Origin: Ischnura elegans
Lineage: Eukaryota; Arthropoda; Insecta; Odonata; Coenagrionidae
DNA: 64,000 nt
Assembly: GCF_921293095.1 (NCBI RefSeq)
Contig: NC_060259.1
Span: 25,737,812 to 25,801,811, forward strand
Reading direction: 5' to 3'
The translations under genes were made by a program, and so were the position numbers. Positions 51,661-62,689 of the stretch are shown piece after piece. A model generated the notes under the pieces. The model was not told the DNA's origin and searched no databases. It was given only the letters and a program-made list of their open reading frames with translations. Position 1 is the stretch's first letter; every line of letters starts with the position of its first letter.

Positions 51661-52703
51661 CTCACCAAAACGAATTCTCTCTTCTATTAGACCATTTCGA
51701 ACCTATTAAAAAGGTAAAGTTTGTTTTATTAAGATGTTTTCACATTAGAATGTGAGTGAAAATTCTGATATTCATTTTAGAATTGATGCTCTTGGGGTGG
51801 GAAGCCTGTCATTTACCCTAATGTTTATCCCTCCCAATGCTCCGACACCCTAACTGAACTCGCTTCGTAAAATAATATTTATCATTGTGAGTCTTGTTAC
51901 ATTTCATCTGACGGTAAATTCATTATATCAAGTCATTCCCTTTTCAAAAATACATTTACTGTTGCAAGGACTCGTGTGTTTGTCTGAAACTCACGTGTCT
52001 TTCCGTAATTAACGGATCATGTGGGTTGATGTTTGGCTACGTTTTCTTATTTGTACCACAATATAATTTCACCAACCTCGGAGCTTGCAAATTGGCCTCT
52101 TTGCCTTAGGGGAATAGTTTTGACTTGGGTTGCGAGTTCATTTTCCCAGTTTGGGTCTTATATCCATCGTCACCAATCTTGTATGGTGTATGTCACAAAG
52201 GTGTATGTTACTCGGTGATCGGCCTTGGGAAAACTCGTTGCTCGTTAAGTTGCCTTATTTTATGGATTTTGAAATAAATATACCTACTGGCGCAAGAACT
52301 GAAAATATGATTTTTAAAAGATTCGATGAACATGCTTGGAAATGACATGGATGGCATCGACTTCTTTTTTTCTCAATGTCGTCGGCGAACCGCCAAGAAA
52401 TGTGAAGGAAACCGAGCCAAGATCTCGATTTACATCCTCCACTCATGGTGAGCGTTATAGATTTTGAATCTCTGATGTAGATATACGTGGTATGCACTCA
52501 CCCTTATGGTTCGAAGGAACTTCTTGCATTTTTTCGAGTCCATGGAATGCGAATCCCGAGATGTTTATTATGATCGTGCAATATTATTCGATCCAACTAT
52601 GCACTATGTAATGCGTATTTGAACGGCAGGTTCTAAGAATCGCGCCGTTTTCTATTACAGAGAATATGTCAATTATCAATTAGCGCTAATCATAATTAAT
52701 GCC

Positions 52704-52995
52704 AGAGGATGGGGTTGGTGTGGTGGAAAGAGTGTTGGCTTTACGCTCCGTGGGCACGGGTTCAAGTCCCGGCGGTGCCTGAGAATTTGCAATAGTTACC
52801 CGATCCCTGGTTGAGTCTTGCGTGGTGGAAACTTCAAGCGCAACACTCCGTCCGTCGGATGGGACGTTAGGCCATGGTCTCTTTCGTCAAGAGCAGGTTA
52901 ATGCCGATGCTGGGTTTCCATCCACCTTTCCTTACCTACCTCTTTCTCATAGCGCAAATGGCCTTACCTGACGGTCGTCTCCTCCAAGTACCATT
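52704..52995 (+). mobile_element. tRNA-derived SINE, family 1 (best copy)
   Basis: An A-box-like GGTTGGTGTGGTGG near 52712-52726 and a good B box, CACGGGTTCAAGTCCCGG, at about 52755-52772 form a tRNA-like head. The body follows: GAGAATTTGCAATAG, GCGTGGTGGAAACTTCAAGC, GGATGGGACGTTAGGCCATG, GAGCAGGTTAATGCCGATGC and a pyrimidine-rich tail. Two further copies lie in the window. The + strand frame at 52874-53074 starts inside it and is not a gene. Confidence 0.75.
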
Positions 52996-53340
52996 CTTTC
53001 CAATGACGATAAAAACATTTTTTTTCTCTTACAGAATTGGACATTGTTTTACTGCTGCTAAGCGCAGAACTTGAATCTTTCCCTTTTCTGCAGGTCCAAA
53101 ATACTGACAATGGACGATAATGCCTTGGCACTACACGACACCTTTATACTGTGCCAAATACGATGCCGTAATTTATTCCAATCCATAGACTTTTCCCTCC
53201 CTATTTCCATCTCTCTTTTTCGTCACTCCGTAAATCTAAACCCGGGTCATATTTTCACCTTTACGGTGATATTTCAACCTCTCCGGGATATCTTTCGTGG
53301 GTGAAGTTTCCACTCAAATGTGTGCGTGAATAGCACTCCA

Positions 53341-53720
53341 GTCCCATTAAGCGTGGTGGGGCGGTTGGGGAGGAGGGTCGCTCGCCTCATGTAGCCCCGT
53401 GGAACTTGGGCGCGCGCGCTCCCGAGTCACGGCGAGAAAAAAAGGGGAAGAGGCGATTCCGCGGGATCTAAAAATGTGTGGACGGAAGGCGCTCTTCATC
53501 TTTTTCTCCCCTCCCCTCTTTTCACGCATCCGCGCGCGCGCGCCCGCCCGCTCGCATATTCCGCCCGAATCCCGCGAAGGTGAGCCAAATATTTGAAGCC
53601 TCCATTATAATCTAAAAGGGTGCGAGACTGCGTCACTGGCCGAGTGATTCATTTGGACGCGGCGCCGCCCCCTGCCGCGCCCGCTTAGCGTGGGTGCCGC
53701 GCTGGGTGCCGTGAGGAAAG
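53341..53720. promoter_or_regulatory. CpG island inside Tab2 intron region
   Basis: The segment is strikingly CpG-rich compared with its surroundings, with a CGCGCGCGCGCGCCCGCCCG tract at 53531-53550 and GCGGCGCCGCCCCCTGCCGC near 53660. A TATAATC-like word at 53606-53612 separates two GC-rich halves. It may be an alternative promoter or enhancer. Both strands contain short open frames here because of composition only. Confidence 0.35.
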
Positions 53721-53916
53721 TGGACGGCTACTCTCCCTTTCTCGACCCATTGCCCTCGGCCATCCAGTGAGCTCCCATGCTCAAAGAAGCTTTTTTGCAT
53801 CGCCGATTTTGTTGGCATTCGGGAATTCTCGCTGGCTAACAAAGCTATTCAGCCGAAGGTTGGTTTGGATAAGTGTAGATATGGGAGAGATAGGTTCCTC
53901 AGCCTCTGGCCTAAGA

Positions 53917-54203
53917 CAGAGGTCTTCAACCTATTTTAATGCAAGGGCCAAAAATCTGTATCACATCCTCCGGGGGGCTATAATGCTCCTCGTCACTTTA
54001 ACACCATATCAATAAAATGAAATTTAAACATGATAACATAAGTTCAAAGATCTTTATTGGATATAAAGTTGAATCAATCAATACAATTTTTGACATTGTG
54101 TATTTTTGACGAGTGTGTCGATATTTGGTTCGCGATGCACTATTTTTATTAGCTTCTAGGGGCCGCTAGAAATTAGCCAGCGGCCCCGGGTTGAAGACCC
54201 TTT
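53917..54203. mobile_element. hAT-type MITE with 8-bp target duplication
   Basis: The left terminus CAGAGGTCTTCAACC (53917-53931) matches the complement of the right terminus GGTTGAAGACCCTTT ending at 54203. CAG.GGTCTTCAACC is a typical hAT terminus. Flanking octamers GCCTAAGA (53909-53916) and GTCTAAGA (54204-54211) differ at one base, consistent with an old 8-bp target-site duplication. A subterminal hairpin GGGGCCGCT...AGCGGCCCC lies near 54159-54187. With 287 bp and no frame, it is non-autonomous. Confidence 0.85.
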
Positions 54204-54742
54204 GTCTAAGAGGTAGCCGTGATGACCTTTTTCAATGAAGTGTTTTCCAATGCCGAATTTGATGGAAATTGGAAACTTTCATTCTCTCAGTGATTCGATG
54301 CGAGGGCTGGCTTAGATAACTGAGGGTTTAGCTCACCTTTTCTTTCTCTCTACACCTGGCCTACACATTTTCCCGGCCATCACGTACAGGGAGGGGTTAT
54401 CAATGTTTTTTTTCCATTATGATTTTGTTGGAATGTGGAAAATGACACTACTCACTCAACGAAGTAATCCGAAGGAGGGTTTGCAACGGTGAGGAAAGTG
54501 CTACGTGCTAGGCATATATTGATTGGGCTATTAAGAGCAGATGTATTTCAGAGCTACACGGAGAGCATGTTTTCGTTTACCCACGGACGGTATGGGACTC
54601 GAGTAAATGCTCCGTAGGATTCAGTTGCCAAATATTCGTTTAATGAACGTACCCATGAGGCTGCTTCCGATTTACGTCGTAGATAAATTCAGGGAATGTG
54701 GGCCCATTCCCTTAGGCTTCCTCCAACCACGAAAATCTCAGT

Positions 54743-54822
54743 TTGGGGTGTTCATCGGAACCCAGAACCCTTCCGTCAGTTGCCAAACTGTCTAACCACT
54801 AAGCTACCACGGTCCTCCATGA
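54743..54822 (-). mobile_element. tRNA-like SINE head relic
   Basis: On the complement, CCGTGGTAGCTTAGTGGTTA (A-box region) precedes AGGGTTCTGGGTTCCGATG (B-box-like). The spacing suits a tRNA-like head. No long body is recognised. Confidence 0.5.
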
Positions 54823-54989
54823 ATGAATTTCGAGGAAGTTGATTGCCACCAGTGGTGTAACTATGGATGGGGGATGAGGGAATATATCCCACCAAAGTTT
54901 CAAGGAAATAAAATAAATTATTTCAGCTTTGTCTGGTTATGCTATGTAATGATTGAATCTGATTAAAGTTAAATCTTTAGTGGCAAAAT

Positions 54990-55135
54990 GATGTAAAATG
55001 TATGGGAGAGCATCAACCGGCCATCGGGAGATCCGGATTCAAATCCCGGCTGTATTTTTTCTAGGCGAACTTCATCCTTGGTGTTTATAAATTTTCCTCT
55101 TAGACCCACGGTCCCTTGGGGTTCGGGGCAGCCAG
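54990..55135 (+). mobile_element. tRNA-like SINE relic
   Basis: GGAGAGCATCAACCGGCCAT precedes the B-box-like CCGGATTCAAATCCCGGC (about 55031-55048). The following sequence up to GGTTCGGGGC may be a SINE body. Confidence 0.5.
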
Positions 55136-55284
55136 GCTGCCGTCAACAATTTAAACCGAAGGTTGGTGAGGGTAGAGAGAACCGGCCGTAGGCGTGTGAA
55201 GTTATCACGCTTCTTTCCTCTGGCCTCCTCGCCCAGCAAAGATTTTTTTCCATAGGGATATCGAGAAGTAAAAAATGTTTTTTT

Positions 55285-55400
55285 TGGTGAGCGTGGTGGT
55301 CTGATCGGTTACTGAGCGAAGGGTTCAGAATTCGAGTGAAGCCTTTGAATACGCCTAAATATAATCCTCGATTTTCCAGGTGCCTCGGTGAAAGCAAATG
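55285..55400 (+). mobile_element. tRNA-like SINE relic
   Basis: GCGTGGTGGTCTGATCGGTT (A-box region) is followed by AGGGTTCAGAATTCGAGTG (degenerate B box) at tRNA-like spacing. The antisense frame covering this block is not a gene. Confidence 0.5.
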
Positions 55401-55539
55401 CCCCCACTTCCCTGAACAAGTGGTTATCACACAACTATTGCAATGTGTAGGGTGAGCTTTTGGCTTTCAATCCAAACAAATCCTAATACTGGCAGTGAAG
55501 GCTGTTCTGGTGCTCCATCGGGTAATCTCCCCCTTGGCT

Positions 55540-55640
55540 GCTGACGTTTCGGGGTAAATAAATTACAGTCTTCGGGCTTCCACCGGATTTGAACGCAGAA
55601 CCCTTCAATCTGTAACAGTGCCCTACCCACTCCTAGTAGA
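55540..55640 (-). mobile_element. tRNA-like SINE relic with CCGAAACGTC word
   Basis: On the complement, GTGGGTAGGGCACTGTTACA precedes AGGGTTCTGCGTTCAAATCC (B box), then CCCGAAGACTGTAATTTATT and CCCCGAAACGTCAGCAGCC. It belongs to the same cluster of tRNA-like heads between 54.7 and 55.9 kb. Confidence 0.5.
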
Positions 55641-55804
55641 TATTCATGTGTTGATAGGTATTGGTAACTCTAGGAGGCGAGTGACAGATAAGGCTACTTT
55701 CGCCGTTTGGGAGTGGTACGGAAGGCATGGGGAAAGAAACCGGGTGTTGGACTGCTTAAAATGAAATGCGGCAATAAGAATGCATTTTTACCTCTGTCCG
55801 ACGT

Positions 55805-55930
55805 AGTTCGGCGCTCTCCTCAAGCTGGGATAGGATTTTCTCTCAAAACACATCCACCATCGCTGGGATTTGAGTCCGAACCTTCTGGTCGTTGTGAAGC
55901 CAACACTGGCCACCCATTGGGATCACCTTT
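55805..55930 (-). mobile_element. tRNA-like SINE relic
   Basis: On the complement, GGGTGGCCAGTGTTGGCTTC (A-box region) precedes AGGTTCGGACTCAAATCCCA (B-box-like). The + strand frame at 55707-55937 runs through it and shows no protein features. Confidence 0.5.
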
Positions 55931-55939
55931 TCCATGATA

Positions 55940-57090
55940 TGTTTAGTTATAATTTTGCATTGTGAATGGTCCCATATTAATGTCGTTTTTCGATGCTTCT
56001 TCTACTTCTCGAGTATGGGCGGCTTAATACCCAAATTCTTAAGTTTTTTTGGAGGTTGGCATAACAAGTATATGATTTCAGTCGCTACTCCCCTCCAGTA
56101 ATCCTGGCAGCATCTTGGTATTCCTTTTTTTTTCTCCATATCTGTCATATCTCTGGCAACGTCACAATAGCGGCAGTGAGCGGCAAAGTTCGATATTCAT
56201 ATTTTTCGATTTTCTAGCGAATAACTGAAATATATTTTTCGCGATGAAAAACAGTTTTTCTATACATGCATCGTTTTTTTTGTTTTTTAAGACAGCTTTA
56301 TGTTCATTTATTTTTCAGTGCCACAATATCGGCTTGAAATCTTGTTTTCATTGGCGCTGTGTTGGTGCTAGAACTATTTTGCATGGAAAATTATGTAATT
56401 AAAATATATAGATAATATTTACTTGTGCAATATGGAATTGCAGTAAGAAAGTAAGACTTAGCTTTGTTTTCAGCTACTGACACGATTTAAACTCGAAATA
56501 AATAATCGAATTGTGGCTGACTCCGAGTTTGAGAAACTCGTGAATTTTGGAAACTTTACACGATTATGCAAAGCCTTCCTGCCAATATAGCTTTCGAATG
56601 GCATCGCAATTATTAATTTTTAAATTTTTTATTTAAGAATAATCTAAAGATATGTTGCTAACATAAGGATGGAAAAGGTAAAAACGTGCTGCTCGCCTTT
56701 GAGTATTGGCAGCATGAAGGACGTTATTTTAATACCACCTTGTCCCTAACAAACTTAAGAGGAACATTTGAATCAGGGAGTTACATTGTCGAACGAACAG
56801 TTAAATAATGTTCCTTCCTACGCGCCATTGGTAACTTCAGCAAAACACTGCCAAGTTCAAAGGCTCAAAGTTTACATAAATATCTCTCTCTACCTTTCAC
56901 TCTCTCTATTCCTGCTCCCTACCTTTTTCATGGCTGTTATCCAAACAACCTTAGCCTCACACCGCTCCGTCGGCACGGAGAATAGTATTTACCGGTAGAT
57001 TTTCCACTGTGACTTCTCTGTAACATCATGATTGTAGAAAGCGGCTATTCGAATGCCACTATATCAAAAAACATATGAAATATTATTACC
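55940..57090. other. AT-rich non-coding DNA, no gene seen
   Basis: No domain, exon or repeat family recognised. It lies within the presumed Tab2 downstream intron. Confidence 0.45.
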
Positions 57091-57093
57091 TAC

Positions 57094-57404
57094 AGGTTTT
57101 TTTCTGTCATTCGGTATGTTCTCCGATAATACTGAACCTACAGTGTTAAATGAGGTATCATTTTGAATGTTGAATAACCGGCTTCTGACGAAAAATACAG
57201 TCATGATATAAAATTTCACTATTTACGCAATAATTTGACCTAAAATTTTCGATTTTTCCTTGTCGATTACTCGCTCGAGCTATATGGACTCCACACATTT
57301 TTTTTAAAGTCTAAACTTAAAAAAAGGGGTAAAAACCCGTTAAAGCCATAACCAAACCAAAGAAACAACATAAGCAGGCAAAAATATTATAAATAAAATA
57401 TTAG
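57094..57404 (+). repeat. Unnamed 310-bp interspersed repeat, copy B
   Basis: Full-length diverged copy of the block at 28969-29278, same orientation. The two share taaatgaggtatcatttt with one mismatch nearby, a CTCGAG-centred word (gctcgagctatat versus gctcgaggtatat), and cataagcaggcaaaaatat near the right end. The length is nearly the same (311 versus 310), which suggests defined ends. Confidence 0.8.
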
Positions 57405-59350
57405 TGCAAGTGCGAAATACCTTGTAGGGAATATTATTCTTTTGGTTTTCCATGATGTACGGTGGTCATGTCCAATATTGGTAGAATTGGTAGCTCTTGG
57501 TAGCTTCCAATCTGGGTAGACCGATAACAATCCATACTGTAGAAGGAAGATGAACGAGCATTGAATAATCTTGTTAAATTACTTCCTTTCCTAACATTTT
57601 AGTAATTTTTTGGGTCTGGATATCTTAACCTTTTTCCTAGGACTGAACGATTTCTTTGTTATTATTATTTTCTCTATTCTGAACCAAAATGGCTTAATAT
57701 TCCACGGTCTTGAATAATGTCGTGTTTTGCGTGTGTCAGTGCCCATTTGTAAAATTTTTGCGATATGCTCAGTTTAAGGTTGAACAAGTCTTAGTTCTAA
57801 AATGCTTTAATTTTATCTGGGGTTGTGGTTGTAGAGTAGAATGGAGAAATAAAAAGTAGAGATATATTCAGAAGTGATTTAGTGATTGTCAGAATCGGGG
57901 AACATAGATGCCTGATAAGATTAAGTTCGATATGGTTAAAGATTTGGCTGTTACATATGCTAGGGAAGATTTTTTTGCAAATAAGACTCATTGAATAAAT
58001 AGTAAATGGGGGTGAGGAGGAGGAAGGTGAAGGAATAGAATGATATCTGACGTGATGGGAGGAAGGCACTATGAGCAGATGAAAAGGCACGCGAATAATG
58101 GATATGCTAGGAGAACCAGTTGACACCTGTCTTCCCAGAGTTTTACTCGGAAAATATCACTGCTATTTTTTATGAGCACCCATTTCATGCTCTAAAGCTT
58201 ACAAATTGTATGTTATTAGCTTGATAGAATTCCTGATTTGAGGCGTAACTTTGTGAAAGCGATTCATTATGAAAAATTAAAAAGAAGAAACTTTGTACTT
58301 TCACAAGAAATCGCAAAGTTTCTTCGTTTTCTTTTTTCATGTAATTAGCTTGTTTTTTTTCGGGCTTATGCTCTAATTTCCAAGTATATTTTTCCGTGTT
58401 GCAATCTTGGTGATTGCAGTCGCTAGAAATCGCATTTTTAAAGGTCCAAGTGCGCTCATTATAGTCGTGGTAATTGGGATTAATCTAAAATTGTGTACCT
58501 CGAAGTATTTTTTCTCGCAATTTTTGGTGATACTTTGCTTAGTGGAATTCTTGTAAAAACAATGATTTCGTCGAAGTTGCGGAATGTGTTCCAAGGATTC
58601 TTTTCATTTTATCATGCCTGAAATCGTGGCATTTTTTTTAAGGTGAGAAAAGATAAAAATATTTTTTTGCTATTTTTATTGTTGATCAATTCAATTATTT
58701 GGACCTTATTTATTCAGGAAGTAAAGGAATGTCTTTGTGTAATTGCAGTTTCCGGAGGGAGAAATTTTTTTGATAGCGGCTCATATGCGTTGTATTTATA
58801 ATCACTGATCATATGGTACGAATTGCGGAACGGAAATGTACATGGCGCGAATGAGCGCCACGGAAGGATGTCCGTTGTTAATTATTAATGCTCGAATGAT
58901 TCATCTACTTCGAAAAAGGGATCATGGGGGTATTTTTGATGCGTTTACTTCTTCCGATTACTTTAATATTAGCGAAGTAAATAAGTTTACAATCCATCAA
59001 TTTATGTTTTATTTATATATTATCAGTCCAGATTCTCCAAAAGGGCTTAATGCGGAAGCTGATTTCTCAGCCATTATTACCTTGTAGGAAGGACTCATGT
59101 CGCCGCAATTTCCTGAAGCGCTCTCCACTAAACGAGGGATGTTGGTTCGATTTTACGGTGGATTAGATTGCTTATTCGGAATTATACACGTAGGGCTGGC
59201 TTTTTAAATGCGTACCGCTGACCAACTCCAGGTTTTCTGTTAAAATCATGATTTCGAAGTTATTGACCTTGACAATAATAATTTTGTCTTTATTTATCAG
59301 CATAATTTTGGATCATACAGTTTACTTGCAATCAAGTCGATGGATACACA
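57405..59350. other. AT-rich non-coding DNA, no gene seen
   Basis: Short frames on both strands (57797-58126 minus, 58836-59087 plus) have no domain. A hairpin lies at 58269-58340. Confidence 0.45.
58269..58340. repeat. Hairpin with 27-nt arms and 18-nt loop
   Basis: The left arm 58269-58295 (ending AAGAAGAAACTTTG) pairs with 58314-58340 (beginning CAAAGTTTCTTCG). The inner 12 bp are perfect and the outer part has a few mismatches. Size and loop resemble a microRNA precursor, but the arms are A/T-rich and low in complexity. No known microRNA seed was recognised. Confidence 0.5.
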
Positions 59351-59354
59351 AATA

Positions 59355-59966
59355 CAGTAGATTCCGGTTAATTGGGACATATCGGGACTTGTGCACTTTG
59401 CCCCAATTAAGCGGCTGCCCCAATTAGGTGAACTATCCTGTATATGGGCATAAACAAACGTTGAAAGGATAGAAAGAAGACTAAAGAATGTTTATAATGC
59501 AACGTAAGTTTATTAATCTATTCATTTGATTCATAAATCAGCGAGTTTAGTTAATTTATTATCATTTTTAAGAATTATAACAATTTACGTAAAAATATTT
59601 TTCACAGCCTCGGGCGACGCTGAATGAATGTCTTTTATTAAGTCCAATTAACGAAAAGTCCCATACTCTTTCGGATAGTATAACAACAGGGAATTTAAAA
59701 ATAGGGCAAGAATAGGAACACTTGTGAAAAATAAGAGTAAATCAAGGGAGGAAAATAAAAAAATAGTATTCTGAAAATAAAAAAAATTATTTCGTCGCGA
59801 GTATAGAGTCTATGTCGCCGACTCATGGCCCAATAGAGCGGCATTATGTCATAGTTAAGCGGAGAATACTCTGGGATATTCCTCTATTGGGTTCTGTTCT
59901 TCAATATCTGTCCCAATTAAGCGGCTGCCCCAAGTAACCGGTCGACCCATTAAACGGAATCTACTG
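59355..59966. mobile_element. pogo-like Tc1/mariner-superfamily MITE
   Basis: The left terminus CAGTAGATTCCGGTTAATTG and the complement of the right terminus, CAGTAGATTCCGTTTAATGG, form inverted repeats. The element is flanked by TA on both sides (59353-59354 and 59967-59968). A subterminal word, CCAATTAAGCGGCTGCCCCA, occurs directly repeated near 59404 and 59913. At 612 bp and without a transposase frame, it is non-autonomous. The minus-strand frame at 59855-60070 spans its end and is not a gene. Confidence 0.85.
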
Positions 59967-59984
59967 TACATCCTTTTTTTGGCT

Positions 59985-60085
59985 GGGAGGTAATCCAATA
60001 AGGCGGGAATCGAACTCTCGACCACTGGATTAGTAGGCGAGGACTTTACCCCGAGGCTGGCTGAGGCCATGACAAGTCATGAGAC
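59985..60085 (-). mobile_element. tRNA-derived SINE head, family 2
   Basis: On the complement, GGGGTAAAGTCCTCGCCTAC, then a B box GAGAGTTCGATTCCCGCC (complement about 60002-60019), matches the head of the SINE at 43105-43292. It sits directly next to the pogo-like MITE. Confidence 0.6.
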
Positions 60086-60089
60086 CAAG

Positions 60090-62680
60090 GAAGAACGTGA
60101 CCTACCTTTCATGATCCTGGATGATCCTAATTCCTGTTATGTTTTGTGTTGTTGCAAACGATTTGTGTTCTGCATATTTAAAATTAATTCGCTTATCCAT
60201 TTTATGGATTTTTAATGATAATGACGCTTTTAACAACGATGGAAAAGTAGCATTTCCTACGGTGAAAAAAGCCTAAATCTTATGAACGATTAATTAGTTT
60301 TTACCATAATTTTACCAATAAAAACTCTTAAAAATTTCTTTCAAATCTTTTGAACATGCTATTTTATTCTCGTGGCCATGCTTTCCATGGGTGTTGGGTT
60401 TTTTCCCTTCGTGTCACATCCTATCGTGAGCGCATGGAAGATTCGAGCTCTATCGAGGCTATTTTCTCATGAGAATAACGTGAATACAAATTAGTATATT
60501 TTTTTCAAGTCACCTTACGTTTGAATTAAGTATTTTATGCAGGTACTAGCCTTTTTATCTTCTCGTGATTCTGATTCTCCTGAAATTTGGTACATCCATG
60601 CAATTCATTGCGTTTACATTCAGGGTTAATTCTATAGGTTTGATTTTACCCCATCTCGTATTTTCACTCTGCTAGTAAGCGAAAAAGCTTCAGGCATTTG
60701 TCTAGCTGCTTTTCTTAGTCCTTGGTATCGAACTCCCTAAGCTTCCGAAGAGAATACGTGTTTCTACAGTAATGGGCTACGACAACGTGGGAAAATGTTA
60801 CAAACCAACCAAAAGACATAATTATCTCCCCATTCCCTGTCAAGATAGTTGATTTTTATACCAATGCATTTGATATTATGCTTTTGTATTTGTTTGGTTC
60901 CGCTTTCGATAATGCAATTATTGGGTATCACAGTGAGGGATTGCGATTTGTTTGAATGATTGAAAAACCTCAGCGCCTTATTTTAAAGTATTTCACGATA
61001 ATCAGATGCTTATGTGAGGTTGTATCAACTACCTCCGTCCGGGATTATCTCATTTACCATGAGCAGTCATCGTTCGGTCTCTGACGATTGTTCTACGTCT
61101 TTTTTGTAAGTTTTTTTTAAGGTGGCGTTTCTTTGCCGTAATGTTGCTGGATACCTAATTTCTGGCCGTTCCAATGTACTCGTGTACCATGATTTTTCCG
61201 ACTCTTATTGAATTTGAAAAATAAACGGGCGGTATTTTTTCGTCTTTTGATCATTAGCGTACATCTCGAGATATCAGTGAGGTAACACCGATTTTATGAA
61301 CCCTTTCTTGAGAAATTCCAATCCACCCTCCTCTCTTGTCCGTCAACATTTTCTCCGCACCGCATTTCCCTTGCTTTCCAGGGAGCAAGCTACGTTTTTG
61401 GTTTGTGTCACAATTTTTACACTTGGTGGTTTCTTCAGTGATTTTTTAAAAAATTTCATCGTTTTTGCCTGAATGTAGAAGGATTTTATTTTCGGGAAAA
61501 ACCTATTTTCCTATCCATCTATTGAAGAATGTATGAACCAAATTGCATATTCAGATCCGAGTTATTTAGATTTCTGATCTTTAGTTTTTTCATTTAGTTG
61601 AGGAACAGCTAATGGGAGGAGGTGGTAATCCCAAGGCTGAAATTGCAAATTCTTATTTATTAACACCGGAAAACGAACCACCTATATGCCTGCAATGCAG
61701 TAAAGCAAATACTCGCCGATTTTATTAAATGCCAGGCGCTTTACGAACGCTTTTTTATTTCCAACGAGTTAAGAAAAAATTTAAGTAGCGAGCCAAAATT
61801 ATGTAGGCTGTGGTTTAGTATTCCTCCATTAGGCAGGCCTATTCAAGAATTATAGAGAGGTTAGCTTGATGAATTTAAAAATAACATACGGCTCGTGCTG
61901 CGTTATTATAATTTTATTTACGTTTGTAAATAAATATTTGTAAGAATTATAATGCACGGAAAATGGTGAATGAACTTAGCCGTCGATAGCGACAACTGCG
62001 ACAACTTTTGCATCTCCGCAACGAGGGAAAACTTCGTCAGACGGGAGTATTCATTTTTGCGCACGATTCGAATAAGTGTTTCTATACTTCTTACTGCTGA
62101 CGAAAAAAACTCCCCGGTATGAAATTTTTATGAGGATGTATGGATGGTGCGCGTAAGGCTTCCATAAAGGCTTTTCCGATACATTAGCCTTACGGTAGTT
62201 TGTATCCTCTTAATTTACCGTATATTCACATCGTAGGATACCATATCGAGGGCACATCGTTGGAAGTTGGCCTTGCCGTAGGTAAGAAGGGAAAACTCCT
62301 TATCCAAGTGTGGCGCATTTGGGGCTGTTCGTAATGCAAATAGACGAAAGCAGGGCACTTTTAACCACCCTATATCTTGAATGCTTGGACCCTCATTGCA
62401 CATTATCTCCACTCAGACATCTCTTTTTTGGGGAAAATGTGATATGGGTTAGTTATTGGTTTTAATTGGCTACCTTCTTAAGTGTTTAAGTTATAACTGC
62501 ACATGAGTTCGACCCTTCGACATGGCCTTGCGAAGGCAGTTCTCATACCCATTTAAGGTGCCTAGAGAGATTATGGACCGCCATTTCTGTTGAATTTTTG
62601 CCTATTCTGAAGGCCGTGGATCTTCACCCCTTTTCCATGCCCGCATTTCTCCAACCCACTATGCCTCCGAATGGCCCCAG
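60090..62680. other. AT-rich DNA without an assured gene
   Basis: Probable intronic or intergenic sequence. The only coding-like piece is the candidate terminal exon at 61598-61728. Confidence 0.4.
61598..61728 (+). CDS. Candidate terminal exon (possibly of Tab2), weak
   Basis: A pyrimidine-rich acceptor, TTTAGTTTTTTCATTTAG, ends at 61597. If joined in phase 1 to the Tab2 donor at 47437, the frame stays open for 44 codons and ends at TAA (61726-61728). The encoded tail begins VEEQLMGGGG and ends ICLQCSKANTRRFY. The CxxC followed by a basic C-terminus faintly recalls the end of the TAB2 NZF finger, but the first half of the finger (W-x-C-x2-C) and the coiled coil are absent. Frames of this length arise by chance, so this is a lead only. 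Confidence 0.15.
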
Positions 62681-62689
62681 TTTATGCCT

